Part shown: in pieces, positions 1 to 8,656 of the stretch
How the letters are laid out: every line of letters starts with the position of its first letter
Position numbering within the stretch: the stretch's first letter is position 1
Assembly (NCBI RefSeq): GCF_013401995.1
Contig: NZ_JACBJI010000008.1
Location: 5,886 to 69,885 of the forward strand
Length of the DNA stretch: 64,000 nt
From: Flavobacterium agri
GTDB taxonomy: Bacteria > Bacteroidota > Bacteroidia > Flavobacteriales > Flavobacteriaceae
Reading direction: 5' to 3'
Notes under the pieces: model-generated
What the model was told of the DNA's origin: nothing
What the model saw: only the letters and a program-made list of their open reading frames with translations
Database searches by the model: none
Made by a program: the position numbers and the translations under genes

Positions 1-22
1 AGTAATTGTCAGAAGAAAACAC

Positions 23-757
23 GTGAGAATATTATCTATTATTTTAGTACTATTTTTTTTCGGCTGTAAAAAAACACAGCCAAAAACTGGTGAGCAAATT
101 TCTAATTCAAAGTCAATCGAAAATAAAATCAAAAAAGCCAAACCAAAAGAAATGGAAATCCCAGAAGGCTTTTCAATTGATACAATCTCATTTTCCGACG
201 AAAGCAAACGGCTAGAAACTGAAATTATATTACCAATTTCTGGAATCAGAGAATTTGACAACTCTGTCAAAAATGAAATCCTTTGTCGAAGAAGTAGTTT
301 CATAAATGAACTAACAAAAAGAATCAAAGACGACAATGGTGGAGTGTCTGTAATTGGTAGCAGCTTTACTGCGGAATTAGTATCAATCTTTAGATCAAAA
401 AATTTAATTAGCTATTGCTTCAGAATATCAGATTATGTCGGCGGCAATGTTCATCCTATGGATATTTACTATTCAATGAACTATAATTTTAAAACAAATA
501 AACACATATCATTTAATGACTATTTCAACATCAGAACTAAAAAAGACACGCTTTTCTTAACTCAAACTATAACCAAGACAATAAACGAGGAAACTATTTT
601 GGTTGAAAACTTAAAAAATTTAGATTTCAATATCGAGAGAGATTCAATATCGTTTAATTATGATGATTATGAAATTGCATCGTACGCTTTTGGATTGATA
701 CGAGCGAAAATTAGTAAACAAGAATTGAAGTCAAAAATAAACGACAACTACTGGTAA
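23..757 (+). CDS. Exported lipoprotein, DUF3298/RsiV-like (cassette gene 1)
   Basis: 244 residues. The N-terminus is a hydrophobic stretch ending in FFFGC at about residue 15, a lipoprotein signal with Cys as the lipidated residue, so the protein should sit in the cell envelope. The middle segment GGNVHP followed by FKTNKHISFNDYF resembles the DUF3298 domain of RsiV-like proteins (GG.HP ... T.K.i.l.D.F). The start used is GTG at 23; the frame stays open to the window edge, so an upstream start cannot be excluded. It is the first of a row of small AT-rich genes separated by related intergenic repeats. The molecular role is unknown. Confidence 0.75.
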   Translation: MRILSIILVLFFFGCKKTQPKTGEQISNSKSIENKIKKAKPKEMEIPEGFSIDTISFSDESKRLETEIILPISGIREFDNSVKNEILCRRSSFINELTKRIKDDNGGVSVIGSSFTAELVSIFRSKNLISYCFRISDYVGGNVHPMDIYYSMNYNFKTNKHISFNDYFNIRTKKDTLFLTQTITKTINEETILVENLKNLDFNIERDSISFNYDDYEIASYAFGLIRAKISKQELKSKINDNYW

Positions 758-930
758 CAGCGGCTTCCCGCCATGGCAGCAAGAGGACTAACGGAACGAA
801 CTGGTTTTCCAAGCCGCAAAACCAAGATTTTTTCAAACTAAAAAGTTAGAAAAAATCATTGATTTTGCTACCTTTCGAATCGGTGGAGAGTACTTTCTTC
901 GGAAGCCGTGACAGCCAAGATGCGAGTAAC
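758..930 (+). repeat. Structured intergenic repeat 1 (cassette-junction-like)
   Basis: This 170 bp spacer shares long blocks with the spacer at 2770-2917: both carry a run of about 50 bp starting CCAAGATTTTTTCAAAC and ending before a TACCTTTC- or TACTTTTA-type box. Here the box TACCTTTC is at 869-876, followed directly by an imperfect hairpin at 881-902 (CGGTGGAGAGTAC...). It starts with GGTAACAGCGGC across the upstream stop codon and ends with AACGTTATAAGCC at 929-940. The repeat could serve as recombination site, promoter and 5' UTR hairpin at once. The family assignment is inferred from alignment by eye. Confidence 0.6.
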
Positions 931-1517
931 GTTATAAGCCATTTCAAAACCACGAAACTGTTGACAACAAAAAATACAAACAATTTTCACTGCAATTTTC
1001 TAGTGATCCGGCGTATAATCCAAATTCAGTCGATAATATTGAAAATTACCATAGAATCTATTTTGATGCATCTGAATACTTTTTTCCTTCCATTTTTGGA
1101 ATCAAAATTTTCGAAAATGACATTCTAATCAATAGCGCGGTTAATAGGTGTCGGTGGTGGAGCTACGGGGATTCACAAAACCTCGCTAGTTATTTCGCAA
1201 AATCGAATACATATCTGTTGTGGAAATTTTGTTTTTTGTCTTTCAATCCTGAGTTAGAAATAATTTGGAGAACTCAAGCTGACGACATAACGTGTTTTCA
1301 AATTTTGAAAGTTGACAATGAATTTATTATTCATGGCGAAATGGAAATTTCAAAACTTGATGGGAATGGAAATATTATTTGGCAACGGGGAGGCCGAGAT
1401 ATATTTGTAACTCGAGATGGCGTTGATGACTTCAAAATAAAAGATAACATTATCTTCGTTAAGGATTTTGAAAATAACTTATATAAATTTGACTTACTTG
1501 GAAATCAAATTAACTAG
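930..1517 (+). pseudogene. Conserved hypothetical gene with two compensating indels and no clear start (cassette gene 2)
   Basis: An open frame from 930 to 1517 encodes YKQFSLQFSSDPAYNP, then NYHRIYFDASEYFFPSIFG, and ends with ITCFQILKVDNEFIIHGEME and a C-terminal LDGNGNIIWQ stretch, the pattern of a family of Bacteroidota hypothetical proteins. Between about 1144 and 1248 this frame is not the sensible one: the +1 frame reads IGVGGGATGIHKTSLVISQ and then CCGNFVFCLSI, which matches what the family has here. An extra base near 1143 (GTTAATAGG for GTTATAGG) and a missing C near 1247 would explain it. No ATG precedes the conserved N-terminus; position 960-962 is GTT. A TTG at 1218 is the only near-standard start and would remove half the protein. 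It is probably a decayed gene, or a small cluster of sequence errors. Function is unknown. Confidence 0.6.
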
Positions 1518-1521
1518 AAAC

Positions 1522-1650
1522 GGCTTATAACCGCCGCTAATTTCGATTGTGGCAAGTCAACTAAGTTCACGACTTATCCTTTAATATCGTACTTTTCGGT
1601 GGAGAGTACTCTCTCCGAAACGCAACGACCAAAATTAGTGGTCTCACGTT
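1522..1650 (+). repeat. Structured intergenic repeat 2, with 10 bp complementary to the cassette start
   Basis: The spacer begins with GGCTTATAAC at 1522-1531, the exact reverse complement of GTTATAAGCC at 931-940 where this unit starts. Next comes CCGCTAATTT, pairing imperfectly with AAATTAGTGG at 1633-1642 near the other end, so single-stranded DNA would fold into a long hairpin. Inside it lie a TACTTTTC box at 1590-1597 and a hairpin at 1597-1617 with stem GGAGAG/CTCTCC. It ends in CACGTTAGTTTCC. The nested R''-L''-L'-R' arrangement is what integron attC sites show. Confidence 0.6.
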
Positions 1651-1670
1651 AGTTTCCAGTACTCAAAATC

Positions 1671-2153
1671 ATGACAAAATCAACGATAATTATAATGTTT
1701 ACATCCATCATCTTTTATGGGTGTAATTCAAAAAGTAGCGACTTCAGCTTAACATTTTATAGATGGAGTATTCATGAAGATTACTATTTAAAGCTAAATA
1801 ATTATGATACAATACTCTATATCATAGATAATCCAATTGAAAAAATGACGAGATATGCGTTAATATCAGAAGACGATAGAGAATTATTACAGAGTAAAAT
1901 TCAAGATTTCAACTTCCCAAAGACTGAAAGGTTTTCAAGTCAAATAGACGATGGTCTAAGCTACAACTTCGTTTATGAAAGTGACAAACAAATAAAAAGA
2001 CTTTCCAATCATGTTAATTCGGGTCCAAAAGAATTTTGGGAATTAGGGAAACTGCTTGAATCGCTAAAGGCAAAATATCATTTTCAAGAGATTAAGAAGG
2101 ACGCAAATCTAAAAGAAATGAATAACTTTATTTTTACTAATACTAGTGATTAA
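1671..2153 (+). CDS. Small exported lipoprotein (cassette gene 3)
   Basis: 160 residues. The N-terminus MTKSTIIIMFTSIIFYGC is a lipoprotein signal with lipobox FYGC at about residues 15-18. The rest is a compact, mostly polar domain with YYLKLNNYDTILYIID and a C-terminal helix rich in Lys and Glu. I do not recognise the family. It begins about 20 bp after the GTTAG core of the preceding repeat, the usual spacing in this row of genes. Codon use is AT-rich like its neighbours and unlike the genes after 18 kb. Confidence 0.65.
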   Translation: MTKSTIIIMFTSIIFYGCNSKSSDFSLTFYRWSIHEDYYLKLNNYDTILYIIDNPIEKMTRYALISEDDRELLQSKIQDFNFPKTERFSSQIDDGLSYNFVYESDKQIKRLSNHVNSGPKEFWELGKLLESLKAKYHFQEIKKDANLKEMNNFIFTNTSD

Positions 2154-2156
2154 TAA

Positions 2157-2236
2157 AAGTTTTCAAACTTTCCAACTTATAAAAATTTAAAAGCTTTGCT
2201 GCCTTTCGCCCGGGCTGAAGATGCCGCCGAAACGTT
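2157..2236 (+). repeat. Structured intergenic repeat 3, shortened
   Basis: This is an 80 bp spacer that aligns only with the right half of repeats 1 and 4: AGTTTTCAAACTTTCC, then GCTTTGCTGCCTTTCG, with the box-like TGCCTTTC at 2200-2207, ending in AAACGTTAACC. The left part with the start-complementary core seems to be missing, so this copy may have lost the ability to form the full hairpin. Confidence 0.5.
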
Positions 2237-2265
2237 AACCGAAATAGCGGAAAAAGCGAAAAGAA

Positions 2266-2769
2266 ATGAAGTACTTAATTACAATATTCATCATTTTTCA
2301 AACATCTTTTTGTGAAGCTCAACAGACTTTGCCAAACGAGGAAATTGTCTTTTCATTTAAAACTGCGAACGCCAAAATTTTGACATTAGCCAAAGACAAG
2401 CGGAACAAATATTTGGTCTATAGATTCGGAACAATAAATAAAACTGAACTTGAGTTTCCTAATAAAAATCTTGATAGCTGGAAAGTTTTCACCTACTCGT
2501 ATTATTTTCGAGGTGGAGGTAAGCAGAATGCCAGAATGGATCTCGACAATTTATGGTTCGTCAATGAAGGTTTTGAATACTTGATATTTTCAAGTTACAA
2601 TGCTGGCGATGATGAAATTTCTGAATCGTTTGAAGTTGGGTTAAAGATTACGAACCTGAAAACCGGTAAGGAAACAATTATAAATGGAATTGAAAACTCA
2701 GTTGTTGGATCACTACAACAGTTTCGGACCAACAATTTAATAAAAATAGATTACTACAGAATAGATTGA
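2266..2769 (+). CDS. Exported hypothetical protein (cassette gene 4)
   Basis: 167 residues with a cleavable signal peptide (MKYLITIFIIFQTSFCEAQQ; likely cleavage after EA). The mature part looks beta-rich with repeated Tyr and Phe (VFTYSYYFRGGGKQNARMDL, then FEYLIFSSYNAGDDE). The family was not recognised with certainty; it resembles short periplasmic proteins common in Bacteroidota genomes. It is one unit in the row of small genes, starting about 30 bp after the GTTAACC core of repeat 3. Confidence 0.65.
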   Translation: MKYLITIFIIFQTSFCEAQQTLPNEEIVFSFKTANAKILTLAKDKRNKYLVYRFGTINKTELEFPNKNLDSWKVFTYSYYFRGGGKQNARMDLDNLWFVNEGFEYLIFSSYNAGDDEISESFEVGLKITNLKTGKETIINGIENSVVGSLQQFRTNNLIKIDYYRID

Positions 2770-2920
2770 ACGCTACTTCGGCTAATTTCCAAAGCCGTAA
2801 ACCAAGATTTTTCAAACCAAAAAAGTTAGAAAAAGAAAATCATTGGTTTTACTACTTTTAGAGTCGGAGGAGAATACCGTCTCCGGAAGGCTGTCACGAT
2901 CGGAAAAGCTGGCGAACGTT
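2770..2920 (+). repeat. Structured intergenic repeat 4
   Basis: The spacer is closely related to repeat 1: CCAAGATTTTTCAAACC, AAGTTAGAAAAA and ATCATTGGTTTTACTAC are shared with few changes. It carries TACTTTTA at 2853-2860 and a hairpin at 2865-2886 (CGGAGGAGA...TCTCCGG). It ends in GCGAACGTTATATGC, the start of the next unit. Confidence 0.6.
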
Positions 2921-2964
2921 ATATGCTATATTACTGCGGATTCAGAAAACAACGTAAAAATAAG

Positions 2965-3453
2965 ATGAAAGTATCCACGAGAAATTTAGTCATAAATATT
3001 CCGTTTTTTTCAGGACTTATTTTAAACGTGATTGTGATAAAGATTTTTTCCAAAACGGTGATTAGCCCTTTTTCGATTCTTCTCTTATACTTAATTCCTG
3101 GATTGGTTCTATACTTCTTCATTGACAAATTTATCAATCTAAGACTCAGTAAATTTTTAAAATTAGTTTATACGACAATTTCATTTGGAAGTTTATTCAC
3201 GATTTCACTTTTACTTATCAACTTGAATTTCCAAGAATCAACAAACTCAAAGACTATAAAAACCAAAATCTTGAAGAAAGGCTATACTACGAAAGGAAAT
3301 CGACCAACTGCAGATGTAGAAGTGGATGGCATAATAAAAGGTTTTGTGTTTCAACGACAAGAAAATATAGATAATTATTCATCGCTTGAATTGAAACTAT
3401 ATGATGGTGTAATCGGCTGGAAAATTATAAAAGCCATTGAACTAAAAAAATAG
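2965..3453 (+). CDS. Small membrane protein with soluble C-terminal domain (cassette gene 5)
   Basis: About 162 residues from ATG 2965 (MKVSTRNLVINIPFF). The frame is also open from an ATG at 2923 that overlaps the repeat core, but that start adds only a polar segment and sits too close to the presumed promoter. Three hydrophobic segments lie in the first 100 residues (IPFFSGLILNVIVIKIF, FSILLLYLIPGLVLYFF and SLFTISLLLINLNF). The last 60 residues form a small soluble domain with GNRPTADVEVDGIIKGFVF. Unknown family; probably in the inner membrane. Confidence 0.6.
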   Translation: MKVSTRNLVINIPFFSGLILNVIVIKIFSKTVISPFSILLLYLIPGLVLYFFIDKFINLRLSKFLKLVYTTISFGSLFTISLLLINLNFQESTNSKTIKTKILKKGYTTKGNRPTADVEVDGIIKGFVFQRQENIDNYSSLELKLYDGVIGWKIIKAIELKK

Positions 3454-3590
3454 GGACATCAGCTAAACGCTTATTCACCCCATTGCTAGCTAATGACTGA
3501 ATAGATTAACCCTGTTCCAAAACTTCGTATCTTCAAGCCTAAGAGAAATCTCTCCGATTCACCATAAAAGGCGTGAATCGGCCTAATGTT
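3454..3590 (+). repeat. Structured intergenic repeat 5
   Basis: This 137 bp spacer carries AAAACTTCGTATCTTCA around 3519-3535, nearly identical to the spacers at 14303-14319 and 14893-14909. A perfect 9 bp hairpin CCGATTCAC...GTGAATCGG lies near 3554-3581, and GAGAAATCTCTC lies just before it. It ends in CTAATGTTAACAG at the start of the GHKL gene unit. The box TATCTTCA is at 3528-3535. Confidence 0.55.
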
Positions 3591-3634
3591 AACAGTAGTG
3601 TAAAAGACACGATATTACTGAACGAATTGATTTT

Positions 3635-6600
3635 ATGGAGACAACACAAATATCAAGAGCCGATTTATATAAATTCCAAACTCAGCGTAACGACTTAAAA
3701 CAACACGCAGACAAAATAATTCAGGGTATAAAGAAAATTGGGCCTAACCATGCAAAAAGAGCCATTTGGGAACTATTTCAGAATGCAGTGGATTTAAGCC
3801 CTTCGTGTGAGATTGAGTTAAAACTCTCAGATACCGAACTCGTCTTTTCGCACAATGGAGTGCCTTTTACCATGCACACCTTAGATTGTTTGTTTACGCA
3901 GGTTAGTTCAAAAACGCTGACTGAAAACAAAGTAGAAAGAGAAGAAGCCGACCCAATTGGTCAATACGGCACAGGCTTTATGACTTCTCATTCTTTTGGT
4001 GATATAGTTAAAGTAAGCGGCGCCATTCAGGACGAATCAAAAGAGGAAGACCCTGTTCATTCGGCATCAGCCCATATAAAATTCATTGACCTTATAATAG
4101 ACCGAAGCACTCAAGATTGGGAAAAGCTGTGTGACGAAATAAGCCATCTGAGAAATACCGTCACACAATTATTGAGTGAGCAACCTACATTTAACGAGTT
4201 GCCGAAAACCGTTTTCAAATTCGCATTTAACAACGAACTCAATAAGAAAAGAGCGATTGATGCCATTGAGTCGCTCAAAGTAATTTTACCCTATGTAATG
4301 ATTTTTAATGACAGGTTAAAGAAAGTAACCGTTACAGACAATCAAGGCTACACCACAACCTACGTAAAAAACGAAGCAGAAGAAAGTCGAGGATATTTCT
4401 GCACAAGAGAAATACAGATAAATAGCGAAATAAAAAAAATCAATTATCTTAAAACGGATAGGTTGATCATTGTACTTCCTATTGACAATAATCCTTCAGT
4501 TGAAGGATTTATAGGGAAAGCTGAAACATTGCCCGAATGTTTACCTCGCCTTTTTCTTTTTTATCCGTTAATCGGCACGGAGCATTTTGGATTCAATTTT
4601 ATAATCCACTCAAAAAATTTCCAACCTACCGAACCCAGAGACGGTTTACATCTCAATTCAGAGAACGAAAAAAACAAGGCCGAGGAAATAGCAAATCAGA
4701 AATTGATGCAAGAGGCTTCTGATTTAATTTTTTCATTCTTGGAGAACCATCTCCCAAAAATTGAAAATCCGCATTTGCTGGGAGAAATAAACTTTACTGT
4801 CGGTGGGGATGATGTCAAGGTAAATGAGTATTTTATAGATTTCAAAAAAAGGTGGACAAATAAATTTAAAACACTTCCATTTGTTGAAACACAAACCACC
4901 CGAATATCGGTAGAGGAAGCATTTTTTCTTAGCAATCCTGTAATTCACGAAGCAAATGAAAACAGTCTTAAGGCCATCTACAGCATTGTCGGTAATTTTT
5001 ATGAGAATGTGCCAAAACCAGAACTTATTCCAATCTGGACGAAACTGACGGATGATTGGAAGATTTCGGATACCCAACGAATTGGTTTTCCAGATATTGC
5101 AGATAAAATCCAAGAAAAGGGAACAATTGAATCGTTCGATAAATCTGAACTTATTCTTTTATATAAAGAATTGATACGAAAAGAACAAGTAGAATTATTC
5201 GACAAAGCGTTAATACCTAATATAAAAGGGCAATTCAAAAAACGATTAGAACTGAGTCGATCTGTTGATTTGATAGATGAGCTAATCCCGTTGGCAGATG
5301 TACTCAATCCGAAGATAACCAATAGGCAAATCGATACCGATTTCTTATTAGCTGGATTGGATTTTGAACCTTTTGGAAGAAAAGACTATATGGTTTTAAT
5401 CAATGCATCATTGGATGAGCATATGAGAGAAAATATACGTTCTGCGAACCTGCCGGAAAATTATCTCGCATCCTTAATTCAATACGCCAGCATCGTCCCA
5501 AAAGAAGATTCAATAAGTGGTCCTGTTAAAGTGATAAAACTGATTGAAGAACATTATGGTTTAGATTTAAGTACCATTGTTCTCCCTTCTGTTCCCGGTG
5601 AAGACAACATAGACATTCGAAAAGGGCAAAATGATTTATTTAAAGTGTTTTTGAATGACATCAGCGATAAGGATGTCCAATGGACAAAAGAGAATTTAGA
5701 AGAACTAGCCAAGATTTTAAACGAAGCCTTTAATTATGCAGATGTTAAAAAAATATTCCTGCGATATGACGTTTATCCAAATCAACTTCACGAACTAAAG
5801 GGCATTCCGCATCTTTACAGAGACAACAAAATACCAGAATTTGTAAAAGATCTGCACGACAGCATAGTAGATCCAAATAATCCTATTAGAACCAAACTTG
5901 CACATTCGGTAATTGAAAATATTCATGATGAGATGAAATCCATAAAAGCATTGGATTTGACATCGGAAATAGAACTGCGGTTTTTTGGGGAATCTGGCAA
6001 TGAGATTCACATGGAAAATCATCCTTATAGACGTGTCATTATTGACATCATTAGAAATTTCAAGCCCGGCCAGGAAAATTGTGAAATTTATGAAAAGTTA
6101 TTTCCGGCAACATCAAGAAATAAGTCAGCAATATTGGTGCAGCTGGCAGATGGTGATGCATCCTTCACTATTTTAAGTCAGAATGAAGCTATTATTAGAA
6201 AACTCGCTGGCATTGCCAGACATCCGAATCTTGATGAGTTGATAAAACTTGGAGAAGATGCATTGTTGAGAAAACAACAAGAGCAAGCAGAAATGCAATA
6301 CAAAAAGAAGATCGGAAATCACTTAGAAGTTGTGCTTTTGAAGAAATTATCACAAAATACGAGTCTCAAGGTAATCAGTGAACAAGATGGCCAAGATATC
6401 GTAGTTTATATAAACGAAAAGCCCGTTTATTACATAGAGGTCAAATCAAAATGGCTCGAAACAACTCCAATAAGAATTTCAAGAAATCAAACATTAAGGG
6501 CACATCAAAATCCGGACTGCTTTGCTTTGTGTTCAATAGACATGACCAAATACGCCGGTGCAGATAAATATGCGGTCGAAACCATAGAAAACGTCGCTGA

Positions 6601-6802
6601 GTTTATGAAATTCAATACCGACTTGGGCAACAAGGTAAGTCACTTAGTAGACATTTATGAAAATGCACATCAAATGGACCAATTCAGTCTAGACGGAGAT
6701 TACAGAACCTTAATACCGGCGGCTTACATAAAAGAAGGTATTGATTTAAGCGAGTTTGAATCGGAACTTTTGAACAATGTAGAACGTAATTATGGTAAGT
6801 AA
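3635..6802 (+). CDS. Large GHKL (sacsin/MORC-like) ATPase with C-terminal DUF3883/PD-(D/E)XK-like domain
   Basis: 1055 residues. The N-terminal 120 residues hold the GHKL ATP-binding signatures: N-box ELFQNAVD at 46-53, HNGVPF at 73-78 (HNG in place of DNG, as in sacsin-type proteins) and IGQYGTGF at 108-115. A long helical middle follows. Near the C-terminus D921 and E935-V-K937 (QDIVVYINEKPVYYIEVKSK) give the D...ExK pattern of PD-(D/E)XK nucleases, as in DUF3883/Mrr-like domains. GHKL ATPases fused or linked to nucleases are known companions of restriction systems. It lies 333 bp upstream of hsdM on the same strand. A defence role, with ATP-gated nuclease activity, is inferred; the substrate is unknown. 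Its own spacer at 3454-3590 suggests it may be expressed separately. Confidence 0.8.
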   Translation: METTQISRADLYKFQTQRNDLKQHADKIIQGIKKIGPNHAKRAIWELFQNAVDLSPSCEIELKLSDTELVFSHNGVPFTMHTLDCLFTQVSSKTLTENKVEREEADPIGQYGTGFMTSHSFGDIVKVSGAIQDESKEEDPVHSASAHIKFIDLIIDRSTQDWEKLCDEISHLRNTVTQLLSEQPTFNELPKTVFKFAFNNELNKKRAIDAIESLKVILPYVMIFNDRLKKVTVTDNQGYTTTYVKNEAEESRGYFCTREIQINSEIKKINYLKTDRLIIVLPIDNNPSVEGFIGKAETLPECLPRLFLFYPLIGTEHFGFNFIIHSKNFQPTEPRDGLHLNSENEKNKAEEIANQKLMQEASDLIFSFLENHLPKIENPHLLGEINFTVGGDDVKVNEYFIDFKKRWTNKFKTLPFVETQTTRISVEEAFFLSNPVIHEANENSLKAIYSIVGNFYENVPKPELIPIWTKLTDDWKISDTQRIGFPDIADKIQEKGTIESFDKSELILLYKELIRKEQVELFDKALIPNIKGQFKKRLELSRSVDLIDELIPLADVLNPKITNRQIDTDFLLAGLDFEPFGRKDYMVLINASLDEHMRENIRSANLPENYLASLIQYASIVPKEDSISGPVKVIKLIEEHYGLDLSTIVLPSVPGEDNIDIRKGQNDLFKVFLNDISDKDVQWTKENLEELAKILNEAFNYADVKKIFLRYDVYPNQLHELKGIPHLYRDNKIPEFVKDLHDSIVDPNNPIRTKLAHSVIENIHDEMKSIKALDLTSEIELRFFGESGNEIHMENHPYRRVIIDIIRNFKPGQENCEIYEKLFPATSRNKSAILVQLADGDASFTILSQNEAIIRKLAGIARHPNLDELIKLGEDALLRKQQEQAEMQYKKKIGNHLEVVLLKKLSQNTSLKVISEQDGQDIVVYINEKPVYYIEVKSKWLETTPIRISRNQTLRAHQNPDCFALCSIDMTKYAGADKYAVETIENVAEFMKFNTDLGNKVSHLVDIYENAHQMDQFSLDGDYRTLIPAAYIKEGIDLSEFESELLNNVERNYGK

Positions 6803-7135
6803 AACCAGCGCAAAGAGACCTTGACGATCTACAGCGCAAACGAAGACACCGAAACCTCCGATCAAAATTGCGGGTTTTCATGCAGAAACCTTATCTTAAA
6901 ACCCACAACCGAACTAGTGGCTAGCATTAGCGACTCCCTTATTGACGTCCTTGCAATTGAACTAACTCCAAAATGGCCGACAAAATGACCATGCTTCAGA
7001 GTTGCATCAATGCACAAAGTCAATGCAAACACATCTGTTTTTGCATCAACGCATCACACGGCTTCAGGAACGGTCGGATACAAAAACAGGCATAAAAAAA
7101 CTAAATTTGACAACTAAAATCTGAACCAATAATAA
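6803..7135. other. Non-coding spacer before the hsd operon
   Basis: 333 bp without a convincing gene. Its first part has ACTAGTGGCTAG-type small palindromes near 6914; the second part holds the direct repeats described separately. The last 30 bp before hsdM are AT-rich (TTTGACAACTAAAATC), which may include promoter elements. Confidence 0.5.
7002..7053 (+). promoter_or_regulatory. Direct repeats TTGCATCAAyGCA upstream of hsdM (possible operator)
   Basis: TTGCATCAATGCA at 7002-7014 and TTGCATCAACGCA at 7041-7053 differ at one position and are spaced 39 bp start to start. A partial copy, CAATGCAAA, lies between them at 7021. They sit 80-130 bp upstream of the hsdM start. Paired direct repeats in such a place are typical of a repressor or controller site, but no regulator gene is in the island. 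Confidence 0.35.
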
Positions 7136-8656
7136 ATGAGTGATATAAGAGAAATTGAAAAGACTCTTTGGGCTGCGGCTGACAAGTTGCGAAGCAATAT
7201 GGATGCGGCTGAATACAAACACGTTGTTTTAGGACTTATTTTCCTGAAATACATTTCAGACGCTTTTGCAGAACTGCACCAAAAATTACAAGAAGGACAA
7301 GGAGAGTATGAAGGTGCTAATCCCGAAGATCCGGATGAGTATTTGGCTGAAAATGTATTCTATGTTCCCGAGAAAGCCCGCTGGACTTTCTTAAGAGACA
7401 ATGCCAAGCAACCCGAAATCGGTATCCTGATTGACCAGGCAATGGACGGTATTGAAAAAATAAACGACAACTTGAAAGGCGTGTTGCCAAAAAACTATGC
7501 CGATCCCGACCTTGACAAACAACGTTTGGGAGAGCTCATCGACCTGATCAGTAAAATTGGTTTTGGCGGCGGCCATGAGGGCAAAGACATTCTCGGACAA
7601 GTGTATGAGTACTTTTTGGGAATGTTTGCAGATGCCGAAGGCAAAAACGGCGGACAATTCTACACTCCCAAAAGTATTGTTACGCTTCTGGTTGAAATGC
7701 TTGAACCGTACAAGGGTAGAATTTATGACGGCTGTTGCGGAAGCGGTGGGATGTTTGTGCAGAGCGAAAAATTCATTGAAAGCCATCAAGGAAGAATTGG
7801 CGACTTGAGCATTTACGGTCAAGAGAGCAACCCGACCACCGTAAAATTGGCGAAGATGAATCTCGCCATTCGCGGTATTGATGCCAACATACAATTTGGA
7901 GATACTTTTACCAACGACTTGCACAAAGATCTGAAAGCCGATTACATTATTGCCAACCCACCGTTCAACATCAGCGATTGGAAAGGCGAGCAATTGCGTG
8001 ATGATCTGCGTTGGAAATACGGACTTCCTCCGGTGGGCAATGCCAACTATGCATGGTTGCAACACTTCATCCACAAACTCAGTCCCACAGGCACGGCAGG
8101 CATTGTATTGGCAAACGGCAGCATGAACAGCAACACAGGCAGCGAAGGCGAAATCAGGAAAAACATGATTGAAGCCCGATTGGTAGACTGTATGGTCACG
8201 CTTCCGGCCAACTTGTTTTACAACACCACCATTGCCGCTTCTTTGTGGTTTTTGGCAAAGAACAAAACCAACGGAAAATTCCGCAACCGCGAAAACGAAA
8301 TACTGTTTATTGATGCCCGCAAAATGGGCAAAATGATAAACAGACGAAATCGTATATTAGACCAAGCAGACATAGATCAGATAAGCACTACCTACCACAA
8401 CTGGAGAAATCCTAATGGCGATTATGCCGATACAGCGGGCTTTTGCAAATCTGCCACTTTGGAAGAAGTACGCCAAAACAACTACGTATTGATGCCGGGC
8501 AGGTATGTAGGCTCCGAAGACGAGCAAACAGACGATATGCCCTTCGATGAAAAAATGCAAAGCCTTACCGCAAAGCTTGCCGAGCAATTTGCCAAAGACA
8601 ATGCATTAGAAAATACCATTCGTGAAAACTTAAAGGGAATTGGATATGAGTTTTAA
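7136..8656 (+). CDS. hsdM: Type I restriction-modification methyltransferase subunit HsdM
   Basis: 506 residues. The N-terminal helical HsdM_N domain ([20 protein letters not shown]) is followed by an N6-adenine methyltransferase domain: [20 protein letters not shown] before motif I, motif [11 protein letters not shown] from residue 198 (the usual form is DPACGSGGM), and motif IV NPPF at 274-277. It would bind S-adenosylmethionine and methylate adenine at the sites chosen by HsdS. The stop codon overlaps the hsdS start by 11 bp, so the two subunits are translationally coupled. The motif I variant keeps CGSGG and is probably functional. Confidence 0.97.
   Translation: MSDIREIEKTLWAAADKLRSNMDAAEYKHVVLGLIFLKYISDAFAELHQKLQEGQGEYEGANPEDPDEYLAENVFYVPEKARWTFLRDNAKQPEIGILIDQAMDGIEKINDNLKGVLPKNYADPDLDKQRLGELIDLISKIGFGGGHEGKDILGQVYEYFLGMFADAEGKNGGQFYTPKSIVTLLVEMLEPYKGRIYDGCCGSGGMFVQSEKFIESHQGRIGDLSIYGQESNPTTVKLAKMNLAIRGIDANIQFGDTFTNDLHKDLKADYIIANPPFNISDWKGEQLRDDLRWKYGLPPVGNANYAWLQHFIHKLSPTGTAGIVLANGSMNSNTGSEGEIRKNMIEARLVDCMVTLPANLFYNTTIAASLWFLAKNKTNGKFRNRENEILFIDARKMGKMINRRNRILDQADIDQISTTYHNWRNPNGDYADTAGFCKSATLEEVRQNNYVLMPGRYVGSEDEQTDDMPFDEKMQSLTAKLAEQFAKDNALENTIRENLKGIGYEF

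Noticed and set aside
859..1128. 89-residue open frame overlapping the unit 1 spacer and the decayed gene
   Set aside because: It runs through the junction repeat, and its second half is an out-of-frame reading of the conserved gene at 930-1517.
3454..3590. Reading the GTTA-bounded spacers as ordinary rho-independent terminators
   Set aside because: They lack T tracts after the hairpins, are too long, and share blocks with each other that terminators would not need.
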